Of a stretch of DNA of 17,424 nucleotides, positions 1 to 8,090 are shown one piece after another. This DNA is from Bacillota bacterium (GTDB lineage Bacteria; Bacillota; Clostridia; Christensenellales; Aristaeellaceae). Position 1 is the stretch's first letter. The number at the start of each line of letters is the position of its first letter. Where the stretch lies: NCBI GenBank assembly GCA_023392515.1, contig JAEVYX010000138.1, positions 1-17,424 on the forward strand, given 5' to 3'. The notes below the pieces were generated by a model. It was not told where the DNA came from and searched no databases. It saw only the letters and a list, made by a program, of their open reading frames with translations. A program made the position numbers and the translations under genes.

Positions 1-77
1 TGGTCTGGGTGAGAGGATTTGAACCTCCGGCCTCTTGAACCCCATTCAAGCACGCTACCAAACTGCGCCACACCCAG
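1..77 (-). tRNA. tRNA-Pro (anticodon GGG)
   Basis: Read on the minus strand this folds as a complete tRNA. The acceptor arm CTGGGTG pairs with CACCCAG, followed by discriminator A and an encoded CCA end. The D arm contains AGTTTGGTA. The anticodon stem CTTGA/TCAAG encloses the loop ATGGGGT, giving anticodon GGG, which reads proline CCC/CCU codons. The T arm carries GGTTCAAATCC. A strong promoter lies just upstream at 126-154. No other tRNA is visible beside it, but the gene lies at the window edge, so a downstream cluster cannot be excluded. Confidence 0.96.
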
Positions 78-125
78 AAATATTCTTGCTGCAAACTCTT
101 TGGAAAATTCTTGCGAACAAGCGAT

Positions 126-154
126 ATTATACCGAATATCGCCACGGTTGTCAA
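126..154 (-). promoter_or_regulatory. sigma-A promoter of the tRNA-Pro gene
   Basis: On the minus strand a perfect -35 TTGACA (149-154) is separated by 17 bp from a perfect -10 TATAAT (126-131). This places the transcription start near 119, about 40 nt before the mature tRNA. The -10 box sits inside an inverted repeat, GCGATATT (121-128) and AATATCGC (135-142), with a 6-bp spacer. Confidence 0.9.
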
Positions 155-313
155 GAACTTTTTAAGGTTAAATTTAAAGAAAATTGTAATCCTTTTGTTT
201 CTTTCGTTCCAAATGCAGGAGGCCGAACGATTGTAACTTTTTTGAGATAGGTTATTTGCTTGAGGCAACTGCTAGCCAGGCATTCATTTGATCCTTATCA
301 ATAATTGCAATGA
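155..313. other. gap between tRNA promoter and truncated permease
   Basis: No complete gene is visible here. No convincing plus-strand promoter precedes the permease remnant. On the minus strand a short open frame at about 252-332 ends at a TAA at 252-254 and reads IIAIIDKDQMNAWLAVASSK before the stop. It resembles the C-terminal end of a real protein whose body is missing. I cannot assign it to a family; it may be chance. Confidence 0.4.
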
Positions 314-775
314 TCCATTGGCAACAAGGATACTGTCATTTGGACTATGTCCCTTGTAAACACATGGCAGTATGCCGGATATATCATGATGATTTATGTG
401 GCGGCTATACAAGGAATTCCGGCCAACTTAATGGAAGCTGCCAGCGTAGACGGCGCAAATTATTTCACCAGATTGCACAAAATTCTTATCCCCATGATGG
501 CATCTTCCTTTACGATTACTATTTTCCTCACCTTGACCAATTCATTCAAGCAATTTGATTTGAACATTACATTAACCAACGGCGGTCCGGCTGCCGTATT
601 CATGGCGAAAGCCTCCCGGGCAAGTCAGCTGCTGGCTTTGAATATCTACAATACGGCAATTACCCAAAACCGCTGGGGTGAGGGTCAAGCAAAAGCTGTG
701 GTCTTCTTCCTGATGCTGGTTGTTGTATCCCTGGTACAAGTGTGGTTTAACAAGCGTAGGGAGGTGGAGCTATAA
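314..775 (+). pseudogene. 5'-truncated MalF/UgpA-type sugar ABC permease
   Basis: This is the C-terminal half of an ABC sugar transporter inner-membrane permease of the MalF/UgpA class (binding-protein-dependent transport, MetI-like fold). The recognisable sequence begins around VNTWQYAGYIMM. It contains the EAA loop (EAASVDGANYFTR...ILIP) that docks onto the ATPase, and it continues through two further hydrophobic segments to a normal basic C-terminus. Family members have about 290-310 residues. Only about 150 are present, and a TGA in the same frame at 311-313 closes the upstream side, so the N-terminal membrane helices are absent. Its stop TAA shares one base with the ATG of the next permease, so the original operon coupling is preserved. 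Either a deletion or an assembly join lies near 314-335. The first internal ATG (347) has no clear ribosome binding site. Confidence 0.82.
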
Positions 776-1674
776 TGGCACAACATGTTCTTACCTCCTC
801 TGGCAAGCGGAAAGGTCAGGCTGCCGGCGTAGCAACAAAACTGATAGTAGCTGCCTCAAGCTTCTTGCTGTTTCTTCTCTTTATGCTGCCGTTTATCATT
901 GTTATCTTCAATGTGGCTAAAACAACTGCGGAAATATCCCTCAATCCAGTTTCGTTTCCTACAAATTGGGCGCAAATGAGCACCAACATCTATAATGTGG
1001 TGAACAACCCCAACTTTTCTTACCTGAGCGCGTTTTTAGATTCCCTGGCTGTCACCATAGCCTCCCTGGCTGTTATCGTTCTTTTTTCTTCCATGGCTGC
1101 CTGGATTCTTGTACGCAACAAGACCTGGTGGTCCACCCTTATTTTTATGATATTGGTGGCCGCCATGGTTGTGCCCTTTCAAGTGGTGATGCTTCCCTTG
1201 GTGCAGTGGCTCCGCATTATGGGAGACTTCCTGCACATCAAGCTGAACGGTACCTACTTTGGCATCGTTTTATGCTATTTGGGATTTGGCGTGTCACTTT
1301 CTGTATTCATTTTTCACGGTTTTATCAAGAGCATCCCGCTTGAACTGGAAGAGGCTGCCGATATGGATGGCTGTTCCCGGCGAGCCACCTTTTTCCGTAT
1401 TGTGCTGCCGCTTCTGCAACCAACGGCAGTAACAGTACTGATTCTAAACGGCATTTGGATTTGGAACGACTTTCTGCTGCCCCTGCTTGTTTTAGGCGCC
1501 AGCGGAGAAGTACAGACGCTGCCACTAGCTGTTTCCTCCTTTGCGGGGGCCTTTATCAAGCAATGGGACCTGATATTAACCTCCGCAATGTTGGCTATGC
1601 TGCCTATCATCATCCTGTTTTTGTTTGCCCAGCGATATATCATAAAGGGCATGATGGAAGGTTCAATTAAGTAG
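775..1674 (+). CDS. MalG-type carbohydrate ABC transporter permease
   Basis: This 299-residue inner-membrane permease would pair with the MalF-type subunit upstream to import a sugar or oligosaccharide, with an ATPase and a solute-binding protein not seen here. A long hydrophobic helix follows a short basic N-terminus, and several more membrane segments follow. The EAA motif EEAADMDGCSRRATFF with IVLPLLQP sits at about residues 192-216, as expected for the ATPase-docking loop. The C-terminus, AQRYIIKGMMEGSIK, is the standard family ending. The length is normal and the frame intact. The ATG overlaps the preceding stop (TAATG) and has a strong GGGAGGTGG ribosome binding site. The downstream alpha-xylosidase remnant suggests xylose-decorated oligosaccharides as substrate, which is inference. 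Because the partner permease is truncated, the transporter may be non-functional. Confidence 0.92.
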   Translation: MAQHVLTSSGKRKGQAAGVATKLIVAASSFLLFLLFMLPFIIVIFNVAKTTAEISLNPVSFPTNWAQMSTNIYNVVNNPNFSYLSAFLDSLAVTIASLAVIVLFSSMAAWILVRNKTWWSTLIFMILVAAMVVPFQVVMLPLVQWLRIMGDFLHIKLNGTYFGIVLCYLGFGVSLSVFIFHGFIKSIPLELEEAADMDGCSRRATFFRIVLPLLQPTAVTVLILNGIWIWNDFLLPLLVLGASGEVQTLPLAVSSFAGAFIKQWDLILTSAMLAMLPIIILFLFAQRYIIKGMMEGSIK

Positions 1675-1724
1675 AACGCTTCACTTTCAGTAAATATGGC
1701 AATTTGCTTGAAGGAGCATTTTTT

Positions 1725-3715
1725 ATGCGATTTACAAATGGATATTGGCTAACAAAGCCGGAATACAAAATGAGTTATGCAGTGGAAAGCTATCGGGTGA
1801 CTTTTGCAGAAAACTGCCTGAAGATAATTGCTCCCGCTCGGCATGTGGCTGACCGTGGGGGAATTTTAAATGAGGCAGCACTGGAGGTTGTTTTCTCGGC
1901 ACCCATGGCCGGAGTGATCAAAGTGCAGGTGACCCATTTTAAGGGAGAAAGGCAAAAGAAGCCGGACTTTCCATTGCAGGAGGAACCAGTATTGCCTGTG
2001 ATTGAAGACGATGCACAGAATACCACCTTTAGGAGCGGCTCTTTGTGTGCCAAAATTTCAAAAGCTCCCCATGGATGGCAGGCGGATTATCTGGGGGATG
2101 GCAGGCTTCTCACATCCAGCGGCTACCATGGCATGGCCCATGCTTACCATAGGGAGACGGGCAGAGCCTACATGTCCGATTCTCTTATGTTGGATGTAGG
2201 GGAATGGGTTTATGGCTTTGGAGAGCGATTTACACCTTATCTTAAAAACGGACAAACGGTCGATATGTGGAATGAGGATGGGGGCACCTCCAGCGAAATT
2301 GCCTATAAAAATGTGCCCTTCTACATGACCAGCCGTGGCTACGGCGTGTTTGTAGACAGCCCCTCTGATGTGTCTTTTGAAGTGGCCAGTGAAAAGGTGG
2401 AGCGGGTACAGTTTTCTGTAGAAGGGGAGACACTTTCCTATTATGTGATTTATGGCCCCACTCCCAAGGAGGTTTTGAGGCGGTATACCTGGCTGACGGG
2501 GCGCCCGGCACTGCCTCCGGCTTGGTCTTTTGGACTGTGGCTTACCACCAGCTTTACAACCAGCTATGATGAAAAGACCACGTCTTCCTTCATTCAAGGC
2601 ATGGCTGATTGGGACATCCCCCTGCATGTGTTTCATTTTGACTGCTATTGGATGAAAGGCCTCAATTGGTGTGATTTTGAATGGGATTCGGATACATTTC
2701 CCGATCCCCAGGGCATACATACTTGTATAATCAAATGGTTTTTGAATTGTTGGAAAAAACCCGTGGAAAAGGAGAGGCCATCGTATTTGCCCGCAGCGCT
2801 ACAGCCGGGGGACAAAAGTTCCCGGCTCACTGGGGTGGAGATAACAGTGCCAGTTACATATCCATGGCGGAAACGCTCCGTGGCGGGTTATCCCTGGCCC
2901 ATTGCGGATTTGGATTCTGGAGCCATGATATCTCAGGATTTGAGCAGACTGCTCCTGCGGATGTGTATAAACGATGGGCTGCTTTCGGTTTATTATCTAC
3001 CCATAGCCGTCTTCATGGTTCATCCAGCTACCGGGTGCCCTGGCTGTTTGACGAGGAAGCTTGTGACGTAGTACGGTTTTTTGTAAAGCTCAAATGCCGA
3101 TTGATGCCTTATCTTTACGCTGCGGCAGTAGAGTCCCACGCAACCGGGGTTCCGATGCTGCGGCCAATGGTATTGGAATATCCGGAGGATTTGACTGCCC
3201 AAATGCTGGACCGGCAGTATATGCTGGGACAAGGCCTCTTGATAGCCCCCGTGCTTGCCAGTGAAGGACAGGTGGATTACTACCTCCCGGAGGGAAAATG
3301 GACCAACTTGTTAAGTGAAAAAGCGGCGATGGGGGGAAAATGGCAAAAGGAGACGCATGGCTTTTTAAGCCTGCCCATTATGGTGCGCGAAAACACAGTG
3401 CTGCCCCTGGGCAGCTGCGATACAAAGCCGGACTATGATTTTTTGGATGGGGTAACTCTTCATCTTTATCAAGTGCAGGATGGCGCCGGGATTGAAACCG
3501 TCATTCCTGACCTTCAGGGCAAGCCTGCAGCAACATTTGTCACAACGCGAAAAGGGAACCAATTCACTGTGGAAACAGATTCTAAAAAGCCCTACACTGT
3601 TGCGGTGCATGGCGTTGTAAACGTGGTGGGGGATTGTGCTCCCATTTCCCGGGAAAATACGGGTGTGACCTATTATGAGGGAAAACCCCGCCTCTTTTTC
3701 ATGGCAGAAGATTGA
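1725..3715 (+). pseudogene. yicI: GH31 alpha-xylosidase (YicI-like), internal deletion and frameshift
   Basis: This is a glycoside hydrolase family 31 protein of the YicI alpha-xylosidase type, which releases alpha-linked xylose from oligosaccharides. The 5' part (1725 to about 2714) carries the N-terminal beta domain and the start of the barrel, ending with FHFDCYWMKGLNWCDFEWD and FPDPQG. The 3' part is in a different frame, from about 2714 (HTYLYNQMVFELL) to 3715. It includes the HWGGD motif with the acid/base aspartate and the C-terminal beta domains. Compared with about 770 residues in YicI, roughly 100 are missing at the join, including the segment that normally holds the nucleophile (KTDFGERIP). 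The upstream frame runs out of phase to a stop at 3071. I chose ATG 1725 because AAGGAG at 1711-1716 fits it; TTG 1704 would lie before that site. A real deletion and an assembly collapse look the same here. Confidence 0.87.
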
Positions 3716-3749
3716 TCTTAAACAAACATTGACACAATTCAAGGCATAA

Positions 3750-3805
3750 AAGACGCGCTGCATAGGTTTCATCCTTGTGACAAAGGAGTGAATACAGCGC
3801 GTCTT
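3750..3805. terminator. bidirectional terminator between convergent units
   Basis: A perfect 11-bp stem, AAGACGCGCTG (3750-3760) with CAGCGCGTCTT (3795-3805), encloses a loop that holds a smaller stem, TCCTT (3772-3776) with AAGGA (3783-3787). T-rich sequence follows on the plus strand (CTTCTTTT), and TTTTATG follows on the minus strand. It lies between the GH31 remnant and the end of the fatty-acid operon, so it can serve both. The long loop makes it unusual for an intrinsic terminator. Confidence 0.7.
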
Positions 3806-3861
3806 CTTCTTTTGATTCAAATCAAATAGCAGTACCGGGCTATAATATGAAAGCTTGCAGC

Positions 3862-4683
3862 CTAGCTTTCCAGCCAGGTTATCGAGATGCAGGTAAGCCC
3901 TAAATGGATGGCCAGAACAGGACCGATCAGCCGCCTCAAAACAGGAATGCCTTTTGCCTGCAGCCGCTTTACAAGGGCGTCGGCCAAACCATCTACGCCG
4001 CAGTACTGCACGATCACCGGCGGCTGATAGTTTTTTATGGTTTGTTCCAGCACCCTCAATTGATCATGCTTGCCCCGGGCCAAGGCATGGGTTGTGACAC
4101 CCCCATCAGTATTCTTTAATACAGGACGGATGTTGAGAACCGTTGAAACGGACATGCGTACAAATCCAAGCCTTCCACTGCGGCGCAAGGGCCCCATGTC
4201 CTCCACGGAAAAATACGTTTTTGCTTTTTCCCGCTCTTCCCGAAGCTTCAAAGCGGCCTGTACAAGGGTCATGCCGTCATCCAGAAACTGTCTCGCCTTT
4301 TTTAACAGCAAATACATGGCGCCGGCTGTGGTTTTGGAATCCACCACCTCGATATCAGTACCGCCAATTTCCTGGGCCGCCTTCATGGCATTTGCGTAGG
4401 TACCGCTAAAGCGGGAGGATATGGTAATGCACAATACCTGATTTCCTTGAGCAAGAATGTCTTCGAAGGTGCTCCAAAATGCACTGAGGGAAGCCTGAGC
4501 GGTTGCATACCTGCCAATATTTTTGGCAATAGAAGTAAGATATGCAGCATCCTCGTCAATGTAGCCTTCCGTGTACACGGTTCGGCCTTCCTGGGTATAG
4601 GTCATAGGCACCATGACAACCCCCAAGGCTGCGGCTTCCGCCTTGGTGAAATAGGCTGTGGAATCTGTTACAAGGACGATCAT
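3862..4683 (-). CDS. DegV-family fatty-acid-binding protein (FakB-like)
   Basis: This 273-residue DegV-family protein is the last gene of the fatty-acid operon. DegV/FakB proteins bind a single fatty acid and, with the kinase FakA, present it for phosphorylation to acyl-phosphate, which feeds phospholipid synthesis. Visible family features are the N-terminal strand IVLVTDSTAYF, the ligand-site motif SSRFSGTYANA at about residues 89-99, the helix TAGAMYLLLKKARQFLDDG, the conserved RRSGRLG turn followed by NIRPVLKNTDGGV, and a C-terminal GPVLAIHLG with the His expected near the carboxylate. The usual PG after that His is replaced. Its ATG overlaps the accA stop (ATGA), so it is translationally coupled to acetyl-CoA carboxylase. 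No fakA is visible here. The fold assignment is firm; the link to a kinase is inference. Confidence 0.9.
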   Translation of the reverse strand: MIVLVTDSTAYFTKAEAAALGVVMVPMTYTQEGRTVYTEGYIDEDAAYLTSIAKNIGRYATAQASLSAFWSTFEDILAQGNQVLCITISSRFSGTYANAMKAAQEIGGTDIEVVDSKTTAGAMYLLLKKARQFLDDGMTLVQAALKLREEREKAKTYFSVEDMGPLRRSGRLGFVRMSVSTVLNIRPVLKNTDGGVTTHALARGKHDQLRVLEQTIKNYQPPVIVQYCGVDGLADALVKRLQAKGIPVLRRLIGPVLAIHLGLTCISITWLES

Positions 4684-5465
4684 GGCCGCATACCTCCCAT
4701 CTTGCGGAACCTTTCATACCGCTGATCCCTTATCTCTTGACCGCTTTTTTGGCAATACTCTTCCAGTGTGACAATAAGAGCGGCTTTGATGTCAGACAGC
4801 ATTTGCTCTTTGCCTTGATCTTCCGGGATGATCTTTTCAATTACGCCAAAGGAGAGCATATCCTCGGCCGTGAGTTTCAGGCTTTCACTGGCTTCCTTTG
4901 TTCTTTTGGCATCCTTCCAGATGATACTGGCTGCACCTTCGGGAGATAGCACCGAATAGACCGCATTCTCCAGCATCCAGACCTGATTCGCCGCAGCCAA
5001 GGCTAACGCACCGCCGCTGCCGCCCTCACCAATAATAATCGATAGAACGGGAACGGTAAGCCCCATCATCTCCATCAAATTTTCCGCGATAGCCAGGCCT
5101 TGACCACGCTCCTCTGCCCCCAGGCCGCATGCGGCGCCGGCTGTATCCACCAGGCAGATTACAGGCCGATGAAACTTTTCGGCAAGGCGCATATGCCGAA
5201 GTGCTTTACGGTAGCCTTCCGGCTGTGCGGAACCAAAATTGCGGCGAACCTTTTCCGCAGTATCATGGCCCTTTTCCAGTCCAATCACTGTAACACAGCG
5301 ATGATTCAAATATCCCAAGCCTGTTACAATGGCTCCATCATCAGAAAAGCGGCGGTCTCCATGCAATTCCACAAAACCGGAGATCATACTCTCGATAAAG
5401 TCCATAGCGGTCGGCCGTCCCTTCGCCCGGGCAGCCAAAACACGTTCATAGGCGGTCAAGCGCAT
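4680..5465 (-). CDS. accA: acetyl-CoA carboxylase carboxyltransferase subunit alpha
   Basis: AccA forms the carboxyltransferase with AccD and transfers CO2 from carboxybiotin on AccB to acetyl-CoA, giving malonyl-CoA. Motifs include RRNFGSAQPEGYRKALR, DTAGAACGLGAEERGQG and the oxyanion-hole segment IGEGGSGGALALA. At about 261 residues it is the short form seen in streptococci and clostridia, lacking the roughly 60-residue N-terminal helical part of the Escherichia coli protein. The frame is open upstream to 5516, but homology begins at LTAYERVLAARA. ATG 5465 has AAGGAGGG directly abutting it, which is too close. TTG 5459 is 7 nt from the AGGAGG core and may be the real start. The gene overlaps the end of accD, and its stop overlaps the degV start. 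Confidence 0.94.
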   Translation of the reverse strand: MRLTAYERVLAARAKGRPTAMDFIESMISGFVELHGDRRFSDDGAIVTGLGYLNHRCVTVIGLEKGHDTAEKVRRNFGSAQPEGYRKALRHMRLAEKFHRPVICLVDTAGAACGLGAEERGQGLAIAENLMEMMGLTVPVLSIIIGEGGSGGALALAAANQVWMLENAVYSVLSPEGAASIIWKDAKRTKEASESLKLTAEDMLSFGVIEKIIPEDQGKEQMLSDIKAALIVTLEEYCQKSGQEIRDQRYERFRKMGGMRP

Positions 5466-6315
5466 CCCTCCTTGTGTGCATGGCAAGTAACTGAGAAAGA
5501 AGCTCTTTTTGTTCAATTCGCGGTGCGATCCTGTCTACAAACCCTTTTTGCAGTTGAAATTCAGCACGCTGAAAGCCTTCGGGGAGCTTTTGGCGAGTAG
5601 TTTGCTCAATCACACGAGGACCGGCAAAACCGATAAGCGCTTTGGGTTCCGCCAGGATAATATCTGCCTCCATGGCAAAGCTTGCGGCAACGCCTCCGGT
5701 GGTGGGGTCTGTTAGTATCACAATATAAACGTTGCCAAGATCGCTGTGCTTGCGTACCGCACCGCTGACCTTCGCCATTTGCATGAGTGACAAGACGCCC
5801 TCCTGAACCCTGGCGCCGCCGGAAACAGCATAGCCGATTACCGGCAAATGATGATCCGCCGCATATTCAAATAAGCGGGTAAGCTTTTCACCAACGATGG
5901 AACCCATAGAACCCATCATGAAGGAAGGCTCCATTGCAAAAAAAGCGCAAGGTTGATCGGATATTTTTCCAGCACCTGTCAGGATAGCTTCTTTTTCACC
6001 GCTTTGCTGCTTTGCTTGACGGAGCTTCTCATCGTAATCCGGAAAATTCAATAGATTTCTGGATTCAAGATCCACATCAAGCTCCGTAAAGCTTCCTTCG
6101 TCCAAAATGAAAGCAATACGCTGACGGGCACTTAATTTGAAATGATGGTTACATTTTGCGCATACAAACTGGGATGAAGAAAGCTCTTCTTTGAGAATTG
6201 ACCGCTTGCAGACAGGGCAGCTTACTGCTGATTCTCCTTCAGGGGATGACTGGGAGGGCTTTCCCTGGTTCTCAAGTTCAATTCTGGGCTTTCGAAACAA
6301 GCTTTTTGCCAGCAT
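5446..6315 (-). CDS. accD: acetyl-CoA carboxylase carboxyltransferase subunit beta
   Basis: This 289-residue partner of AccA has a four-cysteine zinc ribbon near the N-terminus (CPVC at 33-36 and CAKC at 52-55). A crotonase-fold carboxyltransferase domain follows, with KEAILTGAGKI, the MGSMGSIVGEKLTRLFEYA helix, SGGARVQEGVLSLMQMAK and DPTTGGVAASFAM. It ends with PEGFQRAEFQLQKGFVDRI, typical for the family. It starts 3 nt after the accC stop, with an AGAGGG ribosome binding site inside the end of accC. Its 3' end overlaps the accA start, fitting the fixed AccA:AccD stoichiometry. Length and motifs are normal. Confidence 0.96.
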   Translation of the reverse strand: MLAKSLFRKPRIELENQGKPSQSSPEGESAVSCPVCKRSILKEELSSSQFVCAKCNHHFKLSARQRIAFILDEGSFTELDVDLESRNLLNFPDYDEKLRQAKQQSGEKEAILTGAGKISDQPCAFFAMEPSFMMGSMGSIVGEKLTRLFEYAADHHLPVIGYAVSGGARVQEGVLSLMQMAKVSGAVRKHSDLGNVYIVILTDPTTGGVAASFAMEADIILAEPKALIGFAGPRVIEQTTRQKLPEGFQRAEFQLQKGFVDRIAPRIEQKELLSQLLAMHTRRDALDRL

Positions 6316-6318
6316 GGG

Positions 6319-7653
6319 CTACCCTCTTTTCGCAAGAAAATCCGTAGTATAGCTGCCGTCAACGAAAGCTGCCTCCCCAATCAAGTCTGCCTGGAAAGGC
6401 CCCGTATGCTCAATGCCCTCAATCACTGTTTCACAAAGGGCAGCCTGCATTTTGCGGATGGCTTCCTGCCGCGTGGAGGCGTGTACGATCAGCTTGCCTA
6501 CCATGGAATCGTAATACAGGGGGACGTCATAACCCTGGTAAAGCGCCGTATCAAACCGCACCCAAGGGCCGCCTGGAATATGCAATAGAGATACCTTTCC
6601 ACCACTGGGTCGGAAATTGGAAAAAGGATCTTCGGCGTTGATACGGCATTCAATTGCATGACCGCTCAAGTGAATATCGTCTTGTGAAAAGGGAAGGGGG
6701 ATGCCGGCTGCAATACGGATCTGCCATTTTACCAAGTCGATTCCCGTCACCATTTCCGTAACCGGGTGCTCCACTTGAAGCCGGGTATTCATTTCCATAA
6801 AATAGAAATTATTGTCGTGATCCAGCAAAAATTCCAGCGTGCCCGCTCCTTCATAGCCAACCGCTGCAGCGGCTTTCGCCGCCGCATCCATCAGCTGTGC
6901 CCTTAAGGTGGGGGAGATGCAGGCGCAAGGGCTTTCTTCCAAAAGTTTTTGATGTTTTCTTTGCATGGAGCAATCCCGCTCTCCAAGACACACCACATGC
7001 CCCTGTTGATCGCAAAGCACCTGAACTTCAATATGCTTTACGCCCTGCAAATACTTTTCCATATACACGCCGCCATCTGAAAAGCAGGCTTTTGCTTCGG
7101 CGGATGCAGTCAGGTAGGCAGTTTCCACTTCTTCCAGCTTGTCAACCCTGCGAATACCCCTGCCGCCTCCGCCGGAGCGGGCTTTGATAAGCAAAGGGAA
7201 ACCGATTTCCACAGCGGCCTCTTTGGCTTTTTCGGGGCTGTCGATATTTTCTCGGCCGGGAATGGTGGGAACGCCGCTAAGCTTCATGGTACGCTTGGCC
7301 TCGTCCTTGTCACCCATTTTCCGGATCACCTGGCTACTGGGGCCAATAAACTTCAGTTTGTTTTTTTCGCATAAAGCTGCAAAAGAAGCATTTTCGGATA
7401 AAAACCCATAGCCTGGGTGAATGGCATTGGCACCGCTTGCCAAAGCAGCGGACAGAATCGCTGTTTGATTCAAATAGCTTTTTGAAGCTGATGCCTGACC
7501 GATGCAATAGCTTTCATCAGCCATGGAGACATGAAGTGCATCCCTGTCAGCTTCGGAAAAAACTGCTACCGTGCTGATGCCCATTTCCTTCAAAGCACGT
7601 ATAATGCGAACTGCGATTTCGCCACGGTTGGCAATAAGTATCTTTGGAAACAC
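6319..7653 (-). CDS. accC: biotin carboxylase, acetyl-CoA carboxylase
   Basis: This 444-residue biotin carboxylase uses ATP and bicarbonate to carboxylate the biotin on AccB. The N-terminal domain begins FPKILIANRGEIAVRIIRA. The ATP-grasp domain carries the glycine-rich loop KARSGGGGRGIRRV, the active-site stretch EMNTRLQVEHPVTEMVTG and HAIECRINAEDP, and the C-terminal cap follows. The length matches stand-alone AccC, with no fused biotin domain. The start codon is GTG at 7653, supported by GGAGGG at 7660-7665 six bases away. It lies 14 nt after fabZ and 3 nt before accD. Confidence 0.97.
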   Translation of the reverse strand: MFPKILIANRGEIAVRIIRALKEMGISTVAVFSEADRDALHVSMADESYCIGQASASKSYLNQTAILSAALASGANAIHPGYGFLSENASFAALCEKNKLKFIGPSSQVIRKMGDKDEAKRTMKLSGVPTIPGRENIDSPEKAKEAAVEIGFPLLIKARSGGGGRGIRRVDKLEEVETAYLTASAEAKACFSDGGVYMEKYLQGVKHIEVQVLCDQQGHVVCLGERDCSMQRKHQKLLEESPCACISPTLRAQLMDAAAKAAAAVGYEGAGTLEFLLDHDNNFYFMEMNTRLQVEHPVTEMVTGIDLVKWQIRIAAGIPLPFSQDDIHLSGHAIECRINAEDPFSNFRPSGGKVSLLHIPGGPWVRFDTALYQGYDVPLYYDSMVGKLIVHASTRQEAIRKMQAALCETVIEGIEHTGPFQADLIGEAAFVDGSYTTDFLAKRG

Positions 7654-7667
7654 ACTGTTCCCTCCGT

Positions 7668-8081
7668 TCAGCCTGCCAGCATGAGCATAAACTCACCGCT
7701 GACGCAGGGCTTATCTGCTACAAAAGCTTCCCCTGCTATGATGTAAACGTTCATTTTTTCCCTAAGAATCCTGCAATGGATGGTAATGGTATCACCTGGG
7801 CGCACCATATGCCGAAAGCGAACCTTATCCATCCCTGCATAAAGCGGGGTTTTTCCAGCCAGTTGGTCTCGAATTAAAATCCCTGCCGTTTGGGCAACAA
7901 TTTCGCATAGCACAACTCCCGGCACTATAGGGTTTTGGGGAAAATGTCCCTGCAAAAACCATTCATCGCCCCGGACAAAGTAGCGGCCTTGAGCCTGGCC
8001 GTTTTCATCCAAAGAAACCTCATCCAGCAATAGCATAGGTTCCCGATGAGGCAAAAAAGTCTTGATTTCATCCCGGTTCAT
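7668..8081 (-). CDS. fabZ: 3-hydroxyacyl-ACP dehydratase
   Basis: This 137-residue hotdog-fold dehydratase converts 3-hydroxyacyl-ACP to trans-2-enoyl-ACP in the elongation cycle. It begins with FLPHREPMLLLDEV. The catalytic pair is His46 in LQGHFPQNPIVPG and Glu60 in LCEIVAQTAG, followed by the DKVRFRHMVRPGD strand. Both the sequence and the place between accB and accC match FabZ rather than the isomerising FabA, which has a different active-site helix. The ATG has a GAGGTG ribosome binding site overlapping the accB stop. The gene is complete and of normal length. Confidence 0.96.
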   Translation of the reverse strand: MNRDEIKTFLPHREPMLLLDEVSLDENGQAQGRYFVRGDEWFLQGHFPQNPIVPGVVLCEIVAQTAGILIRDQLAGKTPLYAGMDKVRFRHMVRPGDTITIHCRILREKMNVYIIAGEAFVADKPCVSGEFMLMLAG

Positions 8082-8090
8082 GGCTACACC

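Noticed and set aside
35..250. Plus-strand 71-residue open frame over the tRNA region
   Set aside because: It overlaps the tRNA gene and its promoter on the opposite strand and has no ribosome binding site or recognisable protein features.
1..350. tRNA-Pro as an attachment site of an integrated element
   Set aside because: No integrase, no repeat of the tRNA 3' end elsewhere in the window and no mobile-element genes were seen; only the truncated permease hints at a rearrangement.
1704..3071. Two separate overlapping GH31-related genes (1704-3071 and 2681-3715)
   Set aside because: They are the two halves of one GH31 gene in different frames; the 3' end of the first and the 5' end of the second are out-of-frame extensions past the join at about 2714.
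3840..3850. TATAAT on the plus strand as a promoter
   Set aside because: No -35 box at a workable distance, and it would read only into the 3' end of the convergent degV gene.
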